Below, piece by piece: positions 59,140-64,000 of a stretch of DNA of 64,000 bases. The translations under genes and the position numbers were made by a program. The stretch is from Desulfobacteraceae bacterium (lineage in GTDB: Bacteria; Desulfobacterota; Desulfobacteria; Desulfobacterales; JACKCP01): positions 1-64,000 of the forward strand of contig JACKCP010000013.1 of the NCBI GenBank assembly GCA_020633955.1, read 5' to 3'. Each line of letters starts with the position of its first letter. Positions within the stretch are counted from its first letter, which is position 1. The notes beneath the pieces were generated by a model. The model saw nothing but the letters and a program-made list of their open reading frames with translations, did not search any database and was not told the DNA's origin.

Positions 59140-60021
59140 ATGATTTCAAGTATGACCTCATATGCAAGATCTGAAAAATCAGTAGATAATGTAAAAATAT
59201 TTATTGAAGCAAGAACCTATAACAGCAGATTCCTTGATATTGCATTGAAGATTTCTTCTGACTTTGCTGATCTTGAAGAAATAATCAAAAAAAGGGTTAG
59301 TGCTGTTATTTCAAGGGGCAGAGTAGAAATTAAGTTTCATATTGAAGATTTAAGTGAAAATGATGCCTTGTTTTATTTGGATTACGACAGGGCAAGAGCC
59401 TATTATAATATGTACGAAAAGCTTAAAAATGAACTGGGGCTTTCTGAAGAAGTAAAAATGGAGCAGATCTTGAGATCAGAGGGTGTGCTGAAAAAAAATG
59501 ACAGAAAGGATAATTCTAAATATCTGGGCCTGTTAAATGAAGTAATGGATGAAATGCTTTCTGATCTGGTTAAAATGAGAAAGGTTGAAGGCGAAGTAAT
59601 TTACAATGATTTTTGTGAAAGGCTTTCAACAATAGAGTCACTGGTAAAGGAAATTGAAACTGAATCTGAAAATGGGGCAAAGGAATATTACAATAAGCTT
59701 AGTCTCAGGATAAAAGAACTTGTTGCTTCTTCAGACATTGAGATTGACCAGACCAGACTTGCACAGGAAGCTGCTTTTCTTGCTGATAAAACAGATGTAT
59801 CAGAAGAAATTTTAAGAATTAAAAGTCACCTTGTTCAGTATAAAAAATATATGGAGTCGAATAATCCTCCAGGAAGAAATCTTAATTTTTTACTTCAGGA
59901 GCTTCATCGTGAAATAAATACTCTTGGGGTTAAGCAGGGGAATGTTCTTATTTCAAAAAACTGTGTTGAAATAAAATCTGAATTGGAAAAGTTAAGGGAG
60001 CAGGTTCAAAATGTTGAATAA
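59140..60021 (+). CDS. yicC: YicC family endoribonuclease
   Basis: The 293-residue protein opens with the YicC_N motif MISSMTSYARSEK, then RTYNSRFLDIALKISSDFADLE. It ends with the DUF1732 region (SNNPPGRNLNFLLQELHREINTLGVK). Recent family work shows RNase activity with effects on small RNAs and cell division. The neighbours remA-like and gmk are conserved. GAGAG precedes the ATG. Confidence 0.92.
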   Translation: MISSMTSYARSEKSVDNVKIFIEARTYNSRFLDIALKISSDFADLEEIIKKRVSAVISRGRVEIKFHIEDLSENDALFYLDYDRARAYYNMYEKLKNELGLSEEVKMEQILRSEGVLKKNDRKDNSKYLGLLNEVMDEMLSDLVKMRKVEGEVIYNDFCERLSTIESLVKEIETESENGAKEYYNKLSLRIKELVASSDIEIDQTRLAQEAAFLADKTDVSEEILRIKSHLVQYKKYMESNNPPGRNLNFLLQELHREINTLGVKQGNVLISKNCVEIKSELEKLREQVQNVE

Positions 60022-60221
60022 AATTTAATTATGTTTTAAAAAGGGGGGAAATTTTTAAATTACTGCCAGAAAAAATGATTTATTCTAAATTATTCATCCA
60101 GGCAGTTATATTTTGCAGTTTTTTTATAAATTCTTTTAAAAATTGATTAATATGTAAAGGTTTAGAACCTGAATTTTATTTCTTTTAGTAGATAATCAAT
60201 AAAACCTAAGGGCTGCTTATA

Positions 60222-60557
60222 ATGACCAATTCTTCCATAGGGAAAAATTTATCCCAGAAATTAAAATCAAATCAGCTTCTATTAAACATTGGTTTTGGAA
60301 GTACAGTTGTAGCTGAACGTGTTGTGGCAATTTTATCTCCCAACTCTGCCCCCATGAAAAGGCTTAAAGACGACGCAAGGGATGACAGGCGGCTTGTGGA
60401 TGCAACCCATGGCAGAAGAACAAGATCTATTATTATTCTGGACAGCAATCATGTTGTTTTATCTGCAATTCAGGCTGAGACAATTTCCCACAGATATGCT
60501 GCTTTGACAGATCATAAAGAAGACCCTGTTTCCCCAGAGGAAGAAGAGGAGGTATGA
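60222..60557 (+). CDS. RemA-like regulator (DUF370)
   Basis: The 111-residue protein has the DUF370 block LNIGFGSTVVAERVVAILSPNSAPMKRL followed by LVDATHGRRTRSIIILDSNHVVLSAIQAETI. This is the RemA family, of which the Bacillus member is a DNA-binding regulator of biofilm matrix genes. In Desulfobacterota it sits before gmk, as here. It overlaps gmk by one base if gmk starts at 60557. Confidence 0.88.
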   Translation: MTNSSIGKNLSQKLKSNQLLLNIGFGSTVVAERVVAILSPNSAPMKRLKDDARDDRRLVDATHGRRTRSIIILDSNHVVLSAIQAETISHRYAALTDHKEDPVSPEEEEEV

Positions 60558-61114
60558 TGGCAGGAAGAATTTTTGTAATTTCAGCACCTTCCGGTGCAGG
60601 TAAATCAACTCTTTGCAACTTTCTTATAAAAGAAATCAATGATCTTTCATTCTCTGTTTCATATACAACAAGAGAGCCAAGAAAAGGAGAGGTGGAAGGA
60701 CATGATTATTTTTTCACGGATAAAAAGATATTTGAAACCTGGATAAAAGAAGAGAGATTTGTTGAGTATGCCTTTGTTCACGGCAATTATTACGGCACTT
60801 CAAAGGATTATCTTGAAAAATCTGTTAAACAGGGTAAAAATATTCTTCTGGAAATTGATGTTCAGGGAGCAAGGCAGATAAGAGAAAAATTTAGTGATGC
60901 AGTATTGATTTTTATTAATCCTCCTTCTTTTGACGAACTCAGAAAAAGACTTGTGGGCAGAGGAACTGACAGCGAAGAAATCATAAAGCAAAGGCTTGAA
61001 GCTGCTGAAAATGAAATGAGTGCTTCAAAGTTTTTTGACTATATAATAGTAAATGATGACTTTGGAAAGGCATCAAAAGAACTTAAAAAACTAATTGAAA
61101 AGAATATCAACTGA
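60557..61114 (+). CDS. gmk: Guanylate kinase
   Basis: The 185-residue protein has APSGAGKS at residues 10-17 and SVSYTTREPRKGEVEGHDYFF, the signature of Gmk. The start is taken as the second ATG (60557), with AGGAGG four bases away. The ATG at 60554 is too near the site. It phosphorylates GMP and dGMP. Confidence 0.95.
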   Translation: MAGRIFVISAPSGAGKSTLCNFLIKEINDLSFSVSYTTREPRKGEVEGHDYFFTDKKIFETWIKEERFVEYAFVHGNYYGTSKDYLEKSVKQGKNILLEIDVQGARQIREKFSDAVLIFINPPSFDELRKRLVGRGTDSEEIIKQRLEAAENEMSASKFFDYIIVNDDFGKASKELKKLIEKNIN

Positions 61115-61126
61115 AAGAGCAGTTTA

Positions 61127-61858
61127 ATGGCAGAAAATGAATTTATATTCGGCCCTCACAGTATTCTTGCCGCAATAAAGGCCGGTAAAAGAAAAATACA
61201 TAAAATTTACATAACAGAGAAAAACAGTCTTTCAGAGGAAATTTATTTAGAGGCTGACAAAAGAAATATAAAGATTGTATCAGCTGACAAAGATAAAATA
61301 TCAGCACTTACCAAAGCCAAAAATCATCAGGGTATTGCAGCAGATGTAAGTTCTCTTCCGTTCCTTGATTTTGATGAATTTTTAAATTCAAAACTATTTC
61401 AAAATAAGTTTGCAGTAATTCTTGACAGCCTGGAAGATCCATTGAATCTTGGTTCAATAGCCCGTTCTGCACTTTGTCTTGGTGCAGATGTTCTTATAAT
61501 CCCAAAGGACAGGTCTGTTCGTCCAACGCCTTTTGCCTCTAAAATTTCAGCAGGCGCACTTGAGTATATCCCCTTGATTGTTCAGACAAATATTGTCAAT
61601 ACAATAAAAGATCTTAAAACAAATGGGTTCTGGATAGGCGGGCTTGACGGGGATGGCAGTGATTCAATTGAAAATTCTTTAATAACACCGCCTTTTGCAC
61701 TTGTTGTAGGAAGTGAGGGAAAAGGTATAAGGCCTCTGGTTAGAAAAAATCTTGATTTTATATTTAAAATTGATCAGAGAGGACCGGTTACATCGCTTAA
61801 CGCTTCTTCTGCAGCAGCAATAGGTATTTATGAGTGTGCTAAAAAAATCAGGATTTAG
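61127..61858 (+). CDS. rlmB: 23S rRNA 2'-O-ribose methyltransferase, RlmB/TrmH family
   Basis: The 243-residue SPOUT enzyme has an N-terminal SpoU substrate-binding domain (IFGPHSILAAIKAGKRKIHKI). The knotted catalytic domain contains LDSLEDPLNLGSIARSALCLGAD, VVGSEGKGIRPLV and TSLNASSAAAIGIYE. It most likely methylates G2251 in 23S rRNA. A tRNA target is also possible. Confidence 0.88.
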   Translation: MAENEFIFGPHSILAAIKAGKRKIHKIYITEKNSLSEEIYLEADKRNIKIVSADKDKISALTKAKNHQGIAADVSSLPFLDFDEFLNSKLFQNKFAVILDSLEDPLNLGSIARSALCLGADVLIIPKDRSVRPTPFASKISAGALEYIPLIVQTNIVNTIKDLKTNGFWIGGLDGDGSDSIENSLITPPFALVVGSEGKGIRPLVRKNLDFIFKIDQRGPVTSLNASSAAAIGIYECAKKIRI

Positions 61859-61868
61859 CTTTTAAAAG

Positions 61869-61996
61869 TGTAACTGTTCAGTTCAATTTAGAAGGTGCTG
61901 CATTCTTTATGAGTCTAATTCTTGCTTAAGCTCACAGGCAGGAGATAAAAAAACTATCTCCTGAAACCGGCTCGGAAAAAAATACAGCATCCGTCG
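61869..61996 (-). repeat. Repeat family B copy (B5), intact hairpin
   Basis: It begins GTAACTGTTCAGTTCAATTT. Outer arms are TGCTGCATTCTTTATGAGTC (61896) and GGCTCGG...CAGCA (61969-61989), with inner CAGGAGATA (61939) / TATCTCCTG (61955-61963). Confidence 0.85.
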
Positions 61997-62128
61997 CCAA
62001 AATTTTTTGTTCAGTTACGGAAGATTAAAAATTTAACCTTTAGGATACATGGAGTATTTTGAGGATTAAATTTTGAATCTGACTTTAGAATGGACAAAAA
62101 AGGCCGTTTTAGTTAAGCCGCTAATTAG
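61995..62128 (-). repeat. Repeat family A copy (A4)
   Basis: It abuts B5 directly. Reverse order: AATTTTTTGTTCAGTTACGG, GAGGATTAAATTTTGAATC, AATGGACAAAAAAGGCCG. The last bases reach the folC stop. Confidence 0.8.
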
Positions 62129-63390
62129 AATTTAAGCAGATTACTGTCAAAGGCTTCAATTATTTTCCCTGAAAGGTAAATTGAGCCTGCCGCACATATA
62201 ATATCGTCTTTTGCTGCGATTTCAACAGCCCGTAAGCATGCCTTTAGCGGATCTGGCTCAAGTAGGGAGTTGATTTTGGAAAGGCTTGTGAGATCGCCTG
62301 GATCAAGTGCCCTTGGTGAGTCCGGTTTTGTGAAAATAAATGTTTTTGCAATGGGTTCAAGGATTTTTAAATTCAGCATGTAATCCTTGTCATTTAATGA
62401 ACCAAAAACAAAAATAATTTTTTTGTTTTTTTGAGTTAGATATTCTTTTAAAACCCTGCAAGAATCAGGGTTATGTGCACAGTCGACAATAAATTCAGGA
62501 GATCTCGATAGTATTTCAAGTCTTCCTCTCCATGAAGTTTTTCTTATTCCATTTTCAATATGAATTTTTTTTATATTAAATTTTTCCGGATAAAATCTGT
62601 TCAATTGAAGACAGCTGAAAGCTGCTGTTCCAGCATTAACTATCTGATGGTATCCTTTCAGTCTTGGTGAAAGGGCTATTTGGCAGTCTTTATCTTCAAG
62701 GAAAAACATTTTTTCAAATTTTTTTATTTTAAAATGAGAGTTCACTGCAAAAAAAGCTGATTTTCGAAATGAGGCTTCGCGTCTAATGATGTCAAGAACC
62801 TTTTCATCGGTTTCACCGCTTACCACAGGAACATGATCTTTTATTATTCCTGCCTTTTCTGCTGCAATAAGCTCTATTTTATCTCCAAGATAATCGCTGT
62901 GATCCATTGTAACATTTGTGATAACTGATAAATGAGGATTGATTACATTTGTAGAGTCAAACCGTCCGCCCATTCCAGTTTCAATAACTGCAGCATCAAC
63001 GTTGTTTTCTTCAAAATACTTGAAAGCCATGACAGTGGTAAACTCATAAAAAGTAGCCTTTCTTTTGCCTGTGTCTGCCTTTTCAACTGCATGGAAAAGT
63101 TTTTCCAGTGAGTCATTGTCTATCATCTTCTGAGATATTTTAATTCTTTCCCTGAAATCATATAGATGGGGGGATGTGTAAAGACCTGTTTTTAAACCAT
63201 ATTCCTCAAGTATTTTTGCAATGTAAGAGGCAGTTGATCCTTTGCCGTTGGTTCCTGCAACATGAATAGTCATGTATTTATTATGAGGGTTTCCAATATT
63301 TGCAAGCAGATTTTTTGTGGTTTCAAGACCAGGCTTTATTCCAGCGGCTGTTTTTGAAAAAAGAGAGTTTATCTTAGTGCTGATGTCCAT
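62125..63390 (-). CDS. folC: Bifunctional folylpolyglutamate synthase / dihydrofolate synthase
   Basis: The 421-residue Mur-ligase-like enzyme has the P-loop GTNGKGST at residues 46-53. VIETGMGGRFDSTNVI and NVTMDHSDYLGDKIELIAAEKAGIIK are FolC signatures. It adds glutamate to folates. It is downstream of rpsU, with a terminator in between. The ribosome site is weak. Confidence 0.94.
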   Translation of the reverse strand: MDISTKINSLFSKTAAGIKPGLETTKNLLANIGNPHNKYMTIHVAGTNGKGSTASYIAKILEEYGLKTGLYTSPHLYDFRERIKISQKMIDNDSLEKLFHAVEKADTGKRKATFYEFTTVMAFKYFEENNVDAAVIETGMGGRFDSTNVINPHLSVITNVTMDHSDYLGDKIELIAAEKAGIIKDHVPVVSGETDEKVLDIIRREASFRKSAFFAVNSHFKIKKFEKMFFLEDKDCQIALSPRLKGYHQIVNAGTAAFSCLQLNRFYPEKFNIKKIHIENGIRKTSWRGRLEILSRSPEFIVDCAHNPDSCRVLKEYLTQKNKKIIFVFGSLNDKDYMLNLKILEPIAKTFIFTKPDSPRALDPGDLTSLSKINSLLEPDPLKACLRAVEIAAKDDIICAAGSIYLSGKIIEAFDSNLLKF

Positions 63391-63423
63391 TTTCGGTGCT
63401 TTTAGCTTTTTTGTTCCTAGTAA

Positions 63424-63453
63424 TAAAAAACCCGGTCATGAGACCGGGTTTTT
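63424..63453 (-). terminator. Rho-independent terminator of rpsU
   Basis: The AACCCGGTC / GACCGGGTT stem has a 4-base loop. On the minus strand it is followed by a T-rich tract. Confidence 0.85.
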
Positions 63454-63479
63454 AAAACTTAGACAAAGGATATGTAAAA

Positions 63480-63689
63480 CTATTTTCTGAAACTTCTGCG
63501 TTTTGAATCGGCAATACGCTGACGGCGTCTTGCTTCGCGCATTTTACGTCTTTTAAGCTCGTTTGGCTTTTCATAATATTTTTTAAGACGAAGACGCTTG
63601 AAAAGTCCGTCATTCTGGATTTTCTTCTTAAGTACTTTAAGAGCTTTTTCCAGATCTTCATCATGAACTTTAACTTCGATATCCTTCAA
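63480..63689 (-). CDS. rpsU: 30S ribosomal protein S21
   Basis: The 69-residue product starts at the TTG (63689) that gives MKDIEVKV. A GTG at 63698 opens the frame three codons earlier but directly abuts AAAGGG, leaving no proper spacing. The typical S21 motif FKRLRLKKYYEKPNELKRRK is present. S21 assists mRNA selection in initiation. It has a strong terminator of its own. Confidence 0.93.
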   Translation of the reverse strand: MKDIEVKVHDEDLEKALKVLKKKIQNDGLFKRLRLKKYYEKPNELKRRKMREARRRQRIADSKRRSFRK

Positions 63690-63756
63690 GTAAATCACCC
63701 CTTTGCATAGATTTTTTTAAACTTTATAGGTGTACTACAAGGATTAATATTTTGCA

Positions 63757-63785
63757 ATAAAAAACCGCAGAAAAAACTGCGGTTT
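63757..63785 (-). terminator. Rho-independent terminator of the adk gene
   Basis: The AAACCGCAG / CTGCGGTTT stem with a 6-base loop is followed by T6 on the minus strand. Confidence 0.85.
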
Positions 63786-63794
63786 AATTTCAAA

Positions 63795-64000
63795 TTAGTC
63801 AAGAGCTTTCATAAGAGCTTCTTTAACAGTATTGATAGGAGCATCACCTTCAAGAACAATGTATTTTGTTTCACCTTTATCTGCTAGAGCTTTGAAATAG
63901 TAAGCAGAAGCAAGGGTACCATTTTCTTCATCATAGTAAATGTCATGACGCTTGTTGATTGCTGCTTCATCCTGGTCGTCAGCACGAGTAGAAAGGGCTC
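63795..64000 (-). CDS. adk: Adenylate kinase, C-terminal part (partial)
   Basis: Translation of the minus strand from the right edge gives LSTRADDQDEAAINKRHDIY, then a Tyr-rich segment and a C-terminus ending LMKALD before the TAA at 63795. The TRxDD...E...KR pattern is that of the CORE/LID hinge in adenylate kinase. Only the last 67 codons are inside the window. Codons end in C and T as in highly expressed genes. Confidence 0.8.
   Translation of the reverse strand, partial: ALSTRADDQDEAAINKRHDIYYDEENGTLASAYYFKALADKGETKYIVLEGDAPINTVKEALMKALD

Overview
The window reads as chromosomal DNA of an AT-rich, strictly Gram-negative anaerobe-like bacterium, most probably a Desulfobacterota (delta-proteobacterial, Desulfobacterales-like) species. 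The clues are lipoproteins with signal peptides, a CarD-type regulator, a DUF4911-MiaB-bifunctional nuclease neighbourhood, a YicC-RemA-Gmk block, a PEP-synthase regulatory protein, an ectoine-type aspartate kinase and a HesB-related (seleno)protein family member. This placement is inference from family content; no rRNA or tRNA gene is visible to confirm it.

Layout. 1-6222 (minus strand): an edge-truncated lipoprotein with a papain-like Cys/His/Asp-Asn pattern, then a glycosyltransferase-methyltransferase-NTF2-like-cupin operon, then a ZU5-like lipoprotein coupled to a FliL-like membrane protein. 6320-15498: small metabolic and regulatory genes, including a RibD/DHFR-like reductase, the PEP synthase regulator, ftsY, an odd two-part unknown protein, aspartate kinase, a YitT transporter-like protein, a universal stress protein and DjlA. 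15540-27436: housekeeping genes (NDP-sugar dehydratase, gatB, carD, rluD, cutA, a HesB-like protein, recJ, miaB, bifunctional nuclease). 27518-32680: a phasin/phaR pair, a potassium channel, an orphan PstS-like binding protein, moaC and moaE.

32844-41744 is the most unusual region. It is a chemosensory cluster with two CheY proteins, CheA, an MCP, CheW, CheD, a STAS protein and a stand-alone response regulator. It also encodes a receiver domain that has lost its phosphorylation residues, a sensor kinase-like protein with Asn in place of the phospho-His, and an upstream protein built from an internal duplication. CheB and CheR are absent from the cluster.

41811-64000: hisC-cmk, rpsA, sppA, a YrdC/YciO-type gene, guaB and dnaE. 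dnaE runs directly into a biotin operon (bioF, BioH-like esterase, bioC, bioD, bioA, fabG-like). The window closes with a Trm112-like zinc peptide, DUF4416, yicC, a RemA homologue, gmk, rlmB, folC, rpsU and the 3' end of adk.

The intergenic space is occupied by two families of dispersed repeats. Family A is about 135 bp with imperfect inverted ends and has at least 14 recognisable full or decayed copies. Family B is about 130-150 bp and forms a large hairpin, with about 7 copies. The two families often sit side by side. They account for most of the long non-coding stretches and are the main structure that gene annotation alone does not explain.
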